A stretch of DNA of 64,000 nucleotides from Stenotrophomonas sp. 24(2023) (GTDB lineage: Bacteria > Pseudomonadota > Gammaproteobacteria > Xanthomonadales > Xanthomonadaceae): assembly GCF_030913365.1 (NCBI RefSeq), contig NZ_CP133160.1, positions 4,378,001-4,442,000 on the forward strand. The letters are read 5' to 3'. This document shows, in pieces, positions 24,725 to 33,635 of this stretch (positions within the stretch are counted from its first letter, which is position 1; each line of letters starts with the position of its first letter). The notes below the pieces were generated by a model. It was not told the origin of the DNA and did not search any database. It was given only the letters and a program-made list of their open reading frames with translations. The position numbers were made by a program, and so were the translations under genes.

Positions 24725-26185
24725 ATGTATCGCCTTGCTTCCCGCCTGCTGTTGAGCGCCACCACCGGTCTGGCCCTGCCGCCGGCGTCAGCGGATGCAC
24801 CTGCCAGCTTCCACCGCGACGACGTGCTGGGTACCTCGCTCGACCTTGCCGTCGAGGCTGCACCCGCCGACGCCGACACGGCACTGCAGGCCGTGCTTGC
24901 CGAGGTCACCCGGCTTGACGGCATCCTGAGCCGCTGGCACGAAGACAGCGAGCTGGCGCGCTTCAACGCCAGCACCACCCCGCAGCACCTGTCACCGGAC
25001 CTGCGTGCCGTGCTGGGGCTGTGCGAGACGTGGCTGGCACGCACGGAGGGCATGTTCAGCTGCAGGCTCGGCCTGCCGGCGGCGCGCTGGCGCGCGGCGG
25101 CAGCATCCGGGGTGTTGCCCGCACGCGAGGAAATGCGCGCACTGGCAGCCGCAGCACGCGACGCCGAGGTGGTGATCGACACCGCCGGGCCGGTCAGCCG
25201 ACCGGCCAGCGTTGTCTTCGATATCGACGGCGTGGCCAAGGGCTACATCCTCGACCGGGCGCTGGAAGCGGCGCGCGCCGCCGCACCGGCCGCCACCGCC
25301 ATCAAGCTCGATATCGGCGGCGATGCCGTGTACTGGCAGGCCGCCGGCCATGCGGCCCCCTGGATGGTGGGCGTGGCCGACGCACGCCTGCCGCGCGACA
25401 ACGGCCAGCCACTGGCCGCGCTGGCCCTGCACAACCGCGCCATCGCCGCCAGTGGCCACGCCACCCGTGGCTACCAGGTCGGGTACCGCCGCTACAGCCA
25501 CATCCTTGACCCGTTCTCCGGCTGGCCGATGCAGTTCGCACCGGCAGCAACCGTCACCGCTGCCGATGCCGCGACCGCCGATGCGCTGGCCACCACCCTA
25601 TCGGTGATGCCGATCCGCGATGGCATCGCGCTGGCCGACCAGCTGCCGCAGGTCGCCGCTTTCATCCTCAGCGATACCGGCACGTCATTCATCTCCCGGG
25701 CATGGCCCACCCTGCTGGCAGACGCGCCGGTACGTACCACCGACGAACAGCATCTGGTGGTGGAGTACCAGATTCCACCGCAGGCCACGGCGATGTACCA
25801 CGCACCGTACCTGGCGATGTGGATCGCCGGCGCGGACGGCGCACCGCTGCGGCAGTTGCTGGTGCTCGGTGACCGTTCGCGCTACCTGCACGAACTGCCG
25901 CAATGGTGGCGCCGGTATGGCAAGGACGATCTGCCGGCGATCCAGGGCATGGCCCGCCCCACCCGCCTTCCCGGGCAGTACACGGTGGCCTGGGATGGCC
26001 GCGATGACCGCGGCCGGGCCCTGCCCGCCGGGCACTACCTGCTGCAGATGGAAGCCGCCCGCCAGGGTGGCGGACACGAATACCTGTCCGTGCCGGTCGT
26101 GCTGCACCCGGACCGCACGGTGGACCAGCAACAGCAAGGCCAGACCGAGATCGGGCAGGTCCGCGTGCGCTCCACCGCGCGCTAG
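24725..26185 (+). CDS. ApbE FAD:protein FMN transferase fused to a DUF2271 domain
   Basis: The 486-aa protein has a signal peptide and an ApbE domain (about 30-320; FDIDGVAKGYILDRALEAAR, IKLDIGGDAVYW, SHILDPFSGWP, ADALATTLSVM). A C-terminal DUF2271 domain follows (PGQYTVAWDGRDDRGRALPA, GHYLLQMEAARQGGGHEYLS). ApbE attaches FMN to a Thr or Ser of periplasmic flavoproteins. DUF2271 proteins are normally separate, linked to flavin-dependent iron reduction. The fusion sits in a Fur-type operon with a TonB receptor, so it probably serves periplasmic ferric reduction. Confidence 0.88.
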   Translation: MYRLASRLLLSATTGLALPPASADAPASFHRDDVLGTSLDLAVEAAPADADTALQAVLAEVTRLDGILSRWHEDSELARFNASTTPQHLSPDLRAVLGLCETWLARTEGMFSCRLGLPAARWRAAAASGVLPAREEMRALAAAARDAEVVIDTAGPVSRPASVVFDIDGVAKGYILDRALEAARAAAPAATAIKLDIGGDAVYWQAAGHAAPWMVGVADARLPRDNGQPLAALALHNRAIAASGHATRGYQVGYRRYSHILDPFSGWPMQFAPAATVTAADAATADALATTLSVMPIRDGIALADQLPQVAAFILSDTGTSFISRAWPTLLADAPVRTTDEQHLVVEYQIPPQATAMYHAPYLAMWIAGADGAPLRQLLVLGDRSRYLHELPQWWRRYGKDDLPAIQGMARPTRLPGQYTVAWDGRDDRGRALPAGHYLLQMEAARQGGGHEYLSVPVVLHPDRTVDQQQQGQTEIGQVRVRSTAR

Positions 26186-26291
26186 CCCGCCCCCTGCCCC
26201 CCTTCTTCCCAGCGACGCACACCGGCCACCCGATGGCACCCCGCAGCCAGGAATGCATCCCCGCCCTTCCCTCCTTCCTGCGGAGTTACCC

Positions 26292-28667
26292 ATGAGACTG
26301 CACCCCTCCCTGCTTGCACTGGCGGTCGCCAGCAGCATCGCAACCCCACTGACCACGCGTGCGGCCGCCGCCGACGCCGATGCCGCCAGCACCCTCGATA
26401 CGATCCACGTAACGGAAACCCGGAAGAAGTCCGACACCCAGAACGTCACCCGGCTCTCGGCCCGCACCCTGCAGCAGCAGGGCGCACAGAGCATGGACGA
26501 TGCCATCCGCTACGTCCCCGGCGTGGAAATGGTCGATCTGGGCCGTGCCGGCTTCAATGGCTTCAACATCCGCGGGCTGGAAGCCGACCGGGTGGCGATC
26601 ACCCTGGATGGCCTGAGCTTCCCGCAGAGCCTGGACCCCGGCTCCTACCAGCCCTATGAATTCTTCCGCTCCGGCCGTGGCAGCGTCGATCTGGAAGCGG
26701 TGAAGAGCGTGGAGATCATCAAGGGGGCCGATGCCATCACCGCCGGCAGCGGCGCACTCGGTGGCGCGGTGATGTTCACCACCAAGGACCCGGCCGACTT
26801 CCTCAAGGCCACCGGCAACGACAGCTTCGGCTCGGTCAAGTATGGCTATACCGGCTCCAGCAGCGAGAACATGGGGTCATTGACGTTCGCCAACCGCACC
26901 GGCCGTTTCGAGTCGCTGCTGGTCTATACCCGGCGCGACGGCCACGAGACCGAGGGGTGGTATGACACCACCGATGCACTGCTCGGCCCGGACCGGCGCA
27001 CGCCCGACCCGATGGACCGCCGCAGCGACAACCTGTTGGCCAAGGTGAACTTCCTGGCCACGGGCACGCAGACGCTGGGTGTCATCTACGAACGCGCACG
27101 CGCCACCAATGACATCGACAACTGGACCCGCAGCGATGGCGTCGGCTCGTACTACTTCCGCAGTGCCGTCGACCGCAGCGACCGCGACCGTTATGGGTTG
27201 AAGTACACCTGGAAGGCAGGCAACGCCCTGTTCGACAGCCTGGAAGCCACCGCCGACTACCAGAAGAACTACATCCAGGGGCAGACCAACGTGCAGGTCG
27301 CCAACGGCACCGCTGCGACCTACGGCACGCGGTGTTCGACGACGGCGCTGTGCTCGCGCCAGGAAAACCGCTGGGATACGCAGAAGCGCAACCGCGTCGC
27401 GCTGGACTTCGACAAGCAGGTGGACACTGGCGGCCTGCACCACGACCTGGTCTACGGTGCGGCCTGGCAGCAGGCGAAGATCCACTGGAACTCGGTGGAC
27501 TCGCGCTGGGGCAACACCGGCACCCTGTACAGCCGGGAAACCGATCCCTCGCTGTGGCCGGACACCCGTGAAACGGACCTGACCGCCTACCTGCGTGATC
27601 GGGTGCGCCTGCTGGATGATCGCCTGTCGCTGACCGGCGGCGTGCGCTATGACAGCTACAAGTACGTGCCGCAGACCGCGACCACCGGCAATGGCCAGTC
27701 CGGCTACCAGGACAAGGCCGGCAGCGTGGGAACGTCCCGTTTCTCCTCGCCCACCTGGAACCTGGGCACGGAGTTCAAGCTGACCGACGCCAACTCGCTG
27801 TGGGCCCAGGTCGGGCGTGGCTTCCGCGCACCGGGGGTGAATGACATGTACGGCAGTTCCTCGACCACGCAGATCACGCGCGTGTCCGATGGCGCGACCG
27901 TCACCGTGGCCGATGGCCGCAGCAACCCGGACCTGGACGCCGAGCGCAGCCTCAACCTGGAACTGGGCTGGCGCTACCAGAGCGATCGCCTGCGCCTGGG
28001 TGTTTCGGCCTTCCGTGACAAGTACAGCAACTTCATCGACAGCGCGCAGTTCGTGGCCGACGCTGGCACCGCCTACAGCAAGATCGTCGGCGGCAAGCCG
28101 GTGGTGACCGACGGCTACACCTACACCATGCCGATCAACCGTGGCGAGGTCGTGGTCAAGGGCGTGGAAGTGGAAGGCATGTGGCTGCTGGCCGATGACT
28201 GGCTGGCCCGCGTCGCCTATTCGTACAACGAAGGCAAGGACAACGATGGCCAGCCACTGGCCAGCATCATCCCGGCCAAGGCCGTGGCCGGCCTGACCTA
28301 CACCGCACCGTCGCGCCGCTGGAGCCTGACCGCCAACGTCACCCACCAGGACCGCAAGGACCCGGCCGACTATGGCAAGAGCGTGACCAACAGCAGCTAC
28401 GGCGCCGAGGTCGTGCCGGTGTACGCCAGCAAGGCCCGCGAATACACGCTGCTGGACATCTTCGGCAGCTACGACCTGACCCCCAGACTGCACCTGACCG
28501 CCGGTGTCTACAACGTGTTCGACAAGGAGTACTACCTGTGGAACCGCGTACGCACGGCCGGTGCCGGCACCGCGATCTTCCAGGGTGCCACCAGCGCCGT
28601 GGGCATCGGCCGCTGGTCGCAGCCGGGCCGCAACGTGCGCTTCACCGTCAGCTATGACTTCCTCTGA
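26292..28667 (+). CDS. TonB-dependent receptor, heme/hemoglobin-type
   Basis: The 791-aa outer-membrane protein has a signal peptide, TonB-box region (LDTIHVTETRKK), plug (MDDAIRYVPGVEMVDLG, FNIRGLEADRVAITLDGLSF) and a 22-strand barrel ending in an aromatic residue (VRFTVSYDFL). The GLEADRVAITLDG plug pattern is that of HmuR/HemR-type receptors. One extracellular loop has a Cys pair (CSTTALC). It is the last gene of the Fur-type operon with ApbE-DUF2271. The ligand is inferred to be heme or an iron complex. Confidence 0.88.
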   Translation: MRLHPSLLALAVASSIATPLTTRAAAADADAASTLDTIHVTETRKKSDTQNVTRLSARTLQQQGAQSMDDAIRYVPGVEMVDLGRAGFNGFNIRGLEADRVAITLDGLSFPQSLDPGSYQPYEFFRSGRGSVDLEAVKSVEIIKGADAITAGSGALGGAVMFTTKDPADFLKATGNDSFGSVKYGYTGSSSENMGSLTFANRTGRFESLLVYTRRDGHETEGWYDTTDALLGPDRRTPDPMDRRSDNLLAKVNFLATGTQTLGVIYERARATNDIDNWTRSDGVGSYYFRSAVDRSDRDRYGLKYTWKAGNALFDSLEATADYQKNYIQGQTNVQVANGTAATYGTRCSTTALCSRQENRWDTQKRNRVALDFDKQVDTGGLHHDLVYGAAWQQAKIHWNSVDSRWGNTGTLYSRETDPSLWPDTRETDLTAYLRDRVRLLDDRLSLTGGVRYDSYKYVPQTATTGNGQSGYQDKAGSVGTSRFSSPTWNLGTEFKLTDANSLWAQVGRGFRAPGVNDMYGSSSTTQITRVSDGATVTVADGRSNPDLDAERSLNLELGWRYQSDRLRLGVSAFRDKYSNFIDSAQFVADAGTAYSKIVGGKPVVTDGYTYTMPINRGEVVVKGVEVEGMWLLADDWLARVAYSYNEGKDNDGQPLASIIPAKAVAGLTYTAPSRRWSLTANVTHQDRKDPADYGKSVTNSSYGAEVVPVYASKAREYTLLDIFGSYDLTPRLHLTAGVYNVFDKEYYLWNRVRTAGAGTAIFQGATSAVGIGRWSQPGRNVRFTVSYDFL

Positions 28668-28685
28668 GACGGGCGCTGGCATTGC

Positions 28686-28706
28686 CGTGGGCGCACCCTG
28701 CCCACG
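28686..28706. terminator. Hairpin after the receptor gene
   Basis: CGTGGGC (28686-28692) and GCCCACG (28700-28706) form a perfect 7-bp stem with a 7-nt loop, 19 bp after the receptor stop. No T-run follows. It may end the Fur-type operon. Confidence 0.5.
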
Positions 28707-28820
28707 CTGAGCCATCGGCACCCCCGCTCCGGTCCGTGGCACGCCCTGCGTGCCCGGGCCTTGCAGACAGGCATGAGGGCTGCGGCGGACACCGCAGGTC
28801 TGGCCGCACGAATGCTTAAC

Positions 28821-28838
28821 GTGTCACCAGACAGTCAT
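28821..28838 (+). promoter_or_regulatory. Pho-box-like direct repeat upstream of the receptor-phytase operon
   Basis: GTGTCAC-CAGA-CAGTCAT shows two 7-bp direct repeats with the 11-bp periodicity of PhoB sites (consensus CTGTCAT-N4-CTGTCAT), each half matching about five of seven positions. It is 133 bp before a TonB receptor gene that is followed by a phytase-like enzyme. The rest of the 300-bp gap 28668-28970 holds only the hairpin at 28686-28706. Confidence 0.55.
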
Positions 28839-28970
28839 CGAAAAGGCGCACCCTTTTCACGCTGACGCAAGGCGGCTGCCGCCACCGCGTCACACCTGCC
28901 GTTTCCCCTCCCTGGTTCCCTGAGCTCCGCGCCCGCACGCGGTGGCTCGCACCTGCCTGAGTGATCGACC

Positions 28971-31289
28971 ATGAACAAGACGTTGTTGGCCGTTGCGTTG
29001 TCTGTTGTCCTGACATCCACGGCCCTGGCGCAGGACGCTGCCCCGACCTCCGGCGGCACCACCGCCACCGACCTGGATGCCGTGTCGGTGATCGGCAGCG
29101 GCGAGGCCCGCCAGGTGCAGCGCATCACCCGTGAAAACCTCGACATCCTGCCGCCGGGCACCAGCCTGCAGAAGACGCTGAACCTGCTGCCGGGTGTCAA
29201 CGCACAGTCGGCCGATGCGCTGGGCACCAACGAGCAGTCGATGACCCTGAGCCTGCGTGGCTTCAATTCCACCCGCCTGGGCTACACGCTCGATGGCGTG
29301 CCGCTGGGCGATGGCGCCTACAACAACTACAACGGCCTGACCATCAACCGCGCCCTGATCAGCGAGAACATGGCCGGCGCCGAACTGGCCGTGGGCATCG
29401 GCAGCCTGGGCACGCCCTCCACCAGCAACCTGGGCGGCACGATCTCCTACACCTCCGACCGCCCGGCCAAGGAACGGGGCGGGCGCCTGGTGCAGACCTT
29501 CGGCAGCGATGCCAACCGCCGCACCTCCGTGCGCGTGGACAGCGGCGAGTACAACGGCTTCTCCGGCTACGTGTCCGGCATGAACGCCGTCTCGGACCTG
29601 TGGAACGACCAGACCGCCTACAACAGATCCACGACCCGGCAGTTCAACGCCAAGGGCGTGTGGAACTTCGGGCGGGGCCAGGTGACCGGTTTCGTCGATA
29701 CCTCGCGCACCAGCCAGGCCGACTACTTCTACCTGTCCAAGGATGCGATGGCCCGCGGGCTGGGCTGGGACTGGGGCGGCTATGCACCGGACTGGAACAA
29801 GGCCGTGGCCAAGGCGTACTGCAACACCGCCAGCTTCAACGCGGCCAGGTGCGATGCCAGCGGCCCGGACAAGGATGCCGATGGCGCCTTCACCGCCGGC
29901 CAGATCCTGCGCGATGACAACCTGTACTACCTGGCCGGCGATTTCTTCGTGGCCGACGGCTTCACCGTGCGTGCGCTGGCCTATCATCACGACGATCGTG
30001 GCGAAGGCCACAACTGGAACAGCGGCGCGTACTCCAACAAGGGCACCGCGCAGGAAATCCCGATCATCTTCCGCAACACCATCTACACCATCGACCGCGA
30101 TGGCGGCACGCTTTCCTTCGACTGGGAACTGGGTGCGCACCGCATCGAAGGTGGTGTCTGGTACGAGCGCAACACCAGCAGCGCCGAACGCTACCAGACG
30201 GCGGTGGATGGCCCACGCGACCTGAGCGGCATGAACACCCTGCCTTCTGACGTCGGCGTGTTCGCCCAGCGCACCCGCTGGAAGACCCACCAGGTCTTCC
30301 TGAAGGACACCTGGCGCCTGCTGGATGACCGGCTGACGCTGGAATTCGGTGCCAAGAGCCCGCATGCCACCTCCGATGCGCAGGCCCTGCCGGGCGATGC
30401 GAAGACCCCGATTGCAGCCACCTCCAACAACCAGTTCGCCACCGGCTCGCTGAAGGCCAGCAAGAACCTGCTGCCCAGCGTGGGCGCCAATTTCCGCCTG
30501 GCCGACCACCACGAGGTGTTCGCCAGCTACGCCGAGAACATCGCGATGTTCCAGGGCGGATTCAAGCTGGGGCCGCAGGCGGTCAGCCAGGCCACTTGGA
30601 ATGCGCAGGGCGACCTGAAGCCGGAAGAATCGCGCTCGCTGGAAGCCGGCTACCGCTTCGTGGGCGATACCGTGCAGGCCTCCGTGGCTGCCTATACGGT
30701 GCGCTTCGACAACCGCCTGCTGCAGTACAACCCCTGCGACTCGCGCCAGCCGGTCGGCCCCACCTGCGGCAACCGCTTCTACAACGTGGGCGGCGTGGAC
30801 AGCCGCGGCGCGGAGTTCACCGTGCTGTGGACCCCGAACGCCCATTTCAGCTGGTACACCTCGGCCTCGCTGAACCGTTCGACCTACGCATCGAACTACG
30901 TGCAGGCCGGCGTGGAGCAGCAGATCAAGGGCAAGATCCAGACCGACACCCCGCAGCGCCTGCTGGCCACGGAACTGACCTGGCGCAACAACGGCTGGTT
31001 TGCCACCCTGCGCGGCAAGTACACCGGCGAGCGCTTCTACACCTACACCAACGACCAGGGCTTCGGTGGCTTCACGGTGTTCGACCTGGCCGGCGGCTAC
31101 GATCTGGGCCGCGTCGGCTTCGCCAAGGCTGTGCGCCTGTCCTTCAACGTGACCAACCTGACCGACAAGCGCTACGCCAGCAACCTGGATTCGAGCGTGT
31201 TCGCACCCAGCGATCCGGCCGGCAAGCTGTACGTGTTCCATGCGTCGGCGCCGCGCCAGGTGTTCGGCTCCATCGACGTACGCTTCTGA
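28971..31289 (+). CDS. TonB-dependent receptor, probably for an organophosphate
   Basis: The 772-aa protein has a signal peptide (AVALSVVLTSTALA), TonB-box region (DLDAVSVIGSGEARQVQRIT), plug (LQKTLNLLPGVNAQSADALG, LSLRGFNSTRLGYTLDGVPL) and a barrel ending QVFGSIDVRF. Calcium-like Asp residues appear in an extracellular loop (DASGPDKDADGAF). It is followed after 22 bp by a phytase-like hydrolase and preceded by a Pho-box-like repeat. Uptake of phytate or its products under phosphate limitation is therefore inferred. Confidence 0.9.
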   Translation: MNKTLLAVALSVVLTSTALAQDAAPTSGGTTATDLDAVSVIGSGEARQVQRITRENLDILPPGTSLQKTLNLLPGVNAQSADALGTNEQSMTLSLRGFNSTRLGYTLDGVPLGDGAYNNYNGLTINRALISENMAGAELAVGIGSLGTPSTSNLGGTISYTSDRPAKERGGRLVQTFGSDANRRTSVRVDSGEYNGFSGYVSGMNAVSDLWNDQTAYNRSTTRQFNAKGVWNFGRGQVTGFVDTSRTSQADYFYLSKDAMARGLGWDWGGYAPDWNKAVAKAYCNTASFNAARCDASGPDKDADGAFTAGQILRDDNLYYLAGDFFVADGFTVRALAYHHDDRGEGHNWNSGAYSNKGTAQEIPIIFRNTIYTIDRDGGTLSFDWELGAHRIEGGVWYERNTSSAERYQTAVDGPRDLSGMNTLPSDVGVFAQRTRWKTHQVFLKDTWRLLDDRLTLEFGAKSPHATSDAQALPGDAKTPIAATSNNQFATGSLKASKNLLPSVGANFRLADHHEVFASYAENIAMFQGGFKLGPQAVSQATWNAQGDLKPEESRSLEAGYRFVGDTVQASVAAYTVRFDNRLLQYNPCDSRQPVGPTCGNRFYNVGGVDSRGAEFTVLWTPNAHFSWYTSASLNRSTYASNYVQAGVEQQIKGKIQTDTPQRLLATELTWRNNGWFATLRGKYTGERFYTYTNDQGFGGFTVFDLAGGYDLGRVGFAKAVRLSFNVTNLTDKRYASNLDSSVFAPSDPAGKLYVFHASAPRQVFGSIDVRF

Positions 31290-31311
31290 CCCGCGCCCAG
31301 GACCTGCCCCG

Positions 31312-32787
31312 ATGCTTGCCACCGCCCTGCTGTTGACCTCGCTGCTGTCCACCGCCCCGGTTGCCGGCCATGCCGCGCCGCACGAGGCACAGGGCACGCC
31401 GCCACGCACCGTGCAGGCCGGGGGCCGCCGCTATGTCGACAAGGGGCTGGTGGCGGCCGGGCGGCTGCCGGCCGGCACGGTGGATTTCCTCGGCGACACG
31501 CTGGGGTCGTTCTCCTCGCTGGCCGTGCAGCCGGGCACCTGGCGGCGTACGGCCGACGGCTACGAGGGCACGTTGTGGACCCTGCCCGACCGTGGCCGGA
31601 ATGATCCCGATGCCGGCCTGTTCTACGACTACGCCGGGCGCCTGGAGAAGCTGCAGCTGCGCATCACCGGGGCAAACACGCAGGCGACCCGCGCCGCCGG
31701 AACGGTAACGCTGGTACCGGACGGCGGGCGGGTACTGAAGGACTTCAACGGCCAACCCTTCACCGGCGCAGACCCGGGCGACCATACCGTGCAGCAGCGC
31801 GGCATCGTGCTGCCCTCGCCTGCCGGAGGCATCGGCGCGGGCAGGATCTCGCTGGATGCCGAGTCGCTGCAGTTCACCGCAGACGGGCACTTCTACATCG
31901 GCGATGAGTACACGGCCAACGTCTACTACTTCGACGCGCAGGGCCAGCTGCAGGGCGTGATCGTGCCGCCGCCGGCCGTGCAGCCGCGCCGTGACGGCGC
32001 GCCGGCCTTCGGCTCGCTGGCCCCGCCGCAGACCGGTCGCCGCAACAACCAGGGCGTGGAAGGCCTGGGCCTGTCGCCGGACGGCAAGCGCCTGTTCGTC
32101 GCGCTGCAGAGCGCGCTGCTGCAGGACAGCGCCCGTGGCAACGCCGCAGGCCGGATCAATACCCGCGTGCTGGTGTACGACGTCTCGGCCGGTGCCACCC
32201 CGTCGGCACCCATCGGCCACTACGTGGTCACCCTGCCCGCCTATGCCCACGACGGCAAGGGCAAACTGGACCGTACCGCCGCGCAGAGCGAACTGCGGGT
32301 GCTGGACCATGACCGCTTCCTGCTGCTGGCCCGCGATGGCAACGGCCTGGGCAAGGACGGGCCGGACCCGATCGTCTACAAGTCCGTGCTGCTGGTGGAC
32401 ATCGGCAAGGCCAGCAACCTGGCCGGCACCGCCCATGAAACCGGCACGGATACGGTACTTGCCCATGCCGATGCGGCCGCGCTGAAGCCGGGGCTGCACG
32501 CGGCACACTCCACCGAGCTGCTGAACCTGCTCGACCGTGGCCAGCTGGCCCGTGCGGGCCTGGACCTGGATACCACGCGCGGCCCGCACGACGGGCTGCT
32601 GTCGGAGAAATGGGAAGCCATGGACGTACTGCCCGCGCTGGACCCGGCCCGGCCGGACGATGTCCTGCTGCTGGTCGGCAATGACAACGACTTCATCGCC
32701 CGCCACTGTGTGATGCAGGGCGAGGCGTGCGACAGCCCGTACGACAATGACAACCGCATCCTGGTGTACCGCCTGACCCTGCCCTGA
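31312..32787 (+). CDS. Esterase-like phytase-family secreted enzyme
   Basis: The 491-aa protein has a signal peptide (LLLTSLLSTAPVAGHA) and a Phytase-like (esterase-like activity of phytase) beta-propeller domain. Motifs include LWTLPDRGRNDPDAGLFYDY, GHFYIGDEYTANVYYFD, NNQGVEGLGLSPDGKRLFVA and LLVGNDNDF. The family hydrolyses phosphoester bonds in the periplasm or outside the cell. It is co-directional with the receptor upstream and probably feeds it. Confidence 0.88.
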   Translation: MLATALLLTSLLSTAPVAGHAAPHEAQGTPPRTVQAGGRRYVDKGLVAAGRLPAGTVDFLGDTLGSFSSLAVQPGTWRRTADGYEGTLWTLPDRGRNDPDAGLFYDYAGRLEKLQLRITGANTQATRAAGTVTLVPDGGRVLKDFNGQPFTGADPGDHTVQQRGIVLPSPAGGIGAGRISLDAESLQFTADGHFYIGDEYTANVYYFDAQGQLQGVIVPPPAVQPRRDGAPAFGSLAPPQTGRRNNQGVEGLGLSPDGKRLFVALQSALLQDSARGNAAGRINTRVLVYDVSAGATPSAPIGHYVVTLPAYAHDGKGKLDRTAAQSELRVLDHDRFLLLARDGNGLGKDGPDPIVYKSVLLVDIGKASNLAGTAHETGTDTVLAHADAAALKPGLHAAHSTELLNLLDRGQLARAGLDLDTTRGPHDGLLSEKWEAMDVLPALDPARPDDVLLLVGNDNDFIARHCVMQGEACDSPYDNDNRILVYRLTLP

Positions 32788-32802
32788 CCCGGCAGATGTT
32801 CC

Positions 32803-32829
32803 GGTAGCGCCAGGCCCGGCCTGGCGGAT
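32803..32829 (+). repeat. GTAG palindromic repeat, CCAGGC variant
   Basis: GTAG followed by CGCCAGGCC and GGCCTGGCG in inverted orientation, located 15 bp after the phytase stop in the convergent gap with entA. It has the same head as the other GTAG repeats in the window but a different palindrome core. Confidence 0.6.
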
Positions 32830-32870
32830 GCACCACCGCGCCTGCCATGACAGGCCACGGTGTGCTGGAC

Positions 32871-33635
32871 TCAGCCGCGCAGCGTGGCGCCGCCATCCAC
32901 GTACAGGTCACTCATCGCCACATGCCCGGCCTGCTCGCTCAGCAGGAACATCACCGCGTTGGCGATGTCCTCCGGCGTGGCCAGCTTGCGCAGGGGAATG
33001 CCTGCCTTGTAGGTGTCCAGGCTGCCATCGATCACCCGTTGCACGCCCTGCCCGTCCTCCCACATCCCGGTCTGCATCGGGGTCAGGGTCGAGCCCGGGG
33101 CCACGATGTTGCAGCGGATGCCCAAGGGCGCCAGCTCCAGCCCGAGGCAGCGGGTGAACATCGTCGCGGCGGCCTTCGACGCGGCATAGGCCGCCATGCC
33201 ATGGCGCGGGACGCCAGCGGCGTTGGAGCTGACCACCACCAGTGCGCCCTCGCGGCGCGGTGACATCACCCGCGCCAGGGCGCGGCCCAGATGGAACACG
33301 CCATCGGCATTGACCGCGAACACCTGCCGCCAGTCCTCATCCCGCGTGTCCTGCACCGCGCCCACGTGCAGCACGCCGGCCACGCTGGCAGCCAGCCCGA
33401 TCGGTCCCAGTGACTCCTCCACCAGATCCACGAACGCATCCACGGCCGCGGCATCGCGCACGTCCAGTGCAAAGGCATGTACCCGCCCCTGCGCTGCATC
33501 GACCCTCGGCACGTGGCGATCGGTCGCCACCACCACGCAACCCGCCGCCGCCAGCTGCCCGACCAAGGCGGCGCCAATGCCACCGCCCGCCCCTGTCACC
33601 AGCGCGATGCGCCCCGCAAATCCGCTCAGCTGCAT
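32871..33635 (-). CDS. entA: 2,3-dihydro-2,3-dihydroxybenzoate dehydrogenase
   Basis: The 254-aa short-chain dehydrogenase has the Rossmann motif [19 protein letters not shown], the Asp for NAD specificity (ATDRH), the catalytic Ser (VVVSSNAA) and Y-x3-K ([11 protein letters not shown]). It oxidises 2,3-dihydro-DHB to 2,3-dihydroxybenzoate in the cytoplasm. Its start overlaps the entF end by 10 bp, making it the last gene of the siderophore operon. Confidence 0.92.
   Translation of the reverse strand: MQLSGFAGRIALVTGAGGGIGAALVGQLAAAGCVVVATDRHVPRVDAAQGRVHAFALDVRDAAAVDAFVDLVEESLGPIGLAASVAGVLHVGAVQDTRDEDWRQVFAVNADGVFHLGRALARVMSPRREGALVVVSSNAAGVPRHGMAAYAASKAAATMFTRCLGLELAPLGIRCNIVAPGSTLTPMQTGMWEDGQGVQRVIDGSLDTYKAGIPLRKLATPEDIANAVMFLLSEQAGHVAMSDLYVDGGATLRG

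Noticed and set aside
26877..31409. Long minus-strand open frames (621 and 839 aa) opposite the two TonB receptors
   Set aside because: Both are antisense to receptors with complete plug and barrel motifs; no start signals or domains.
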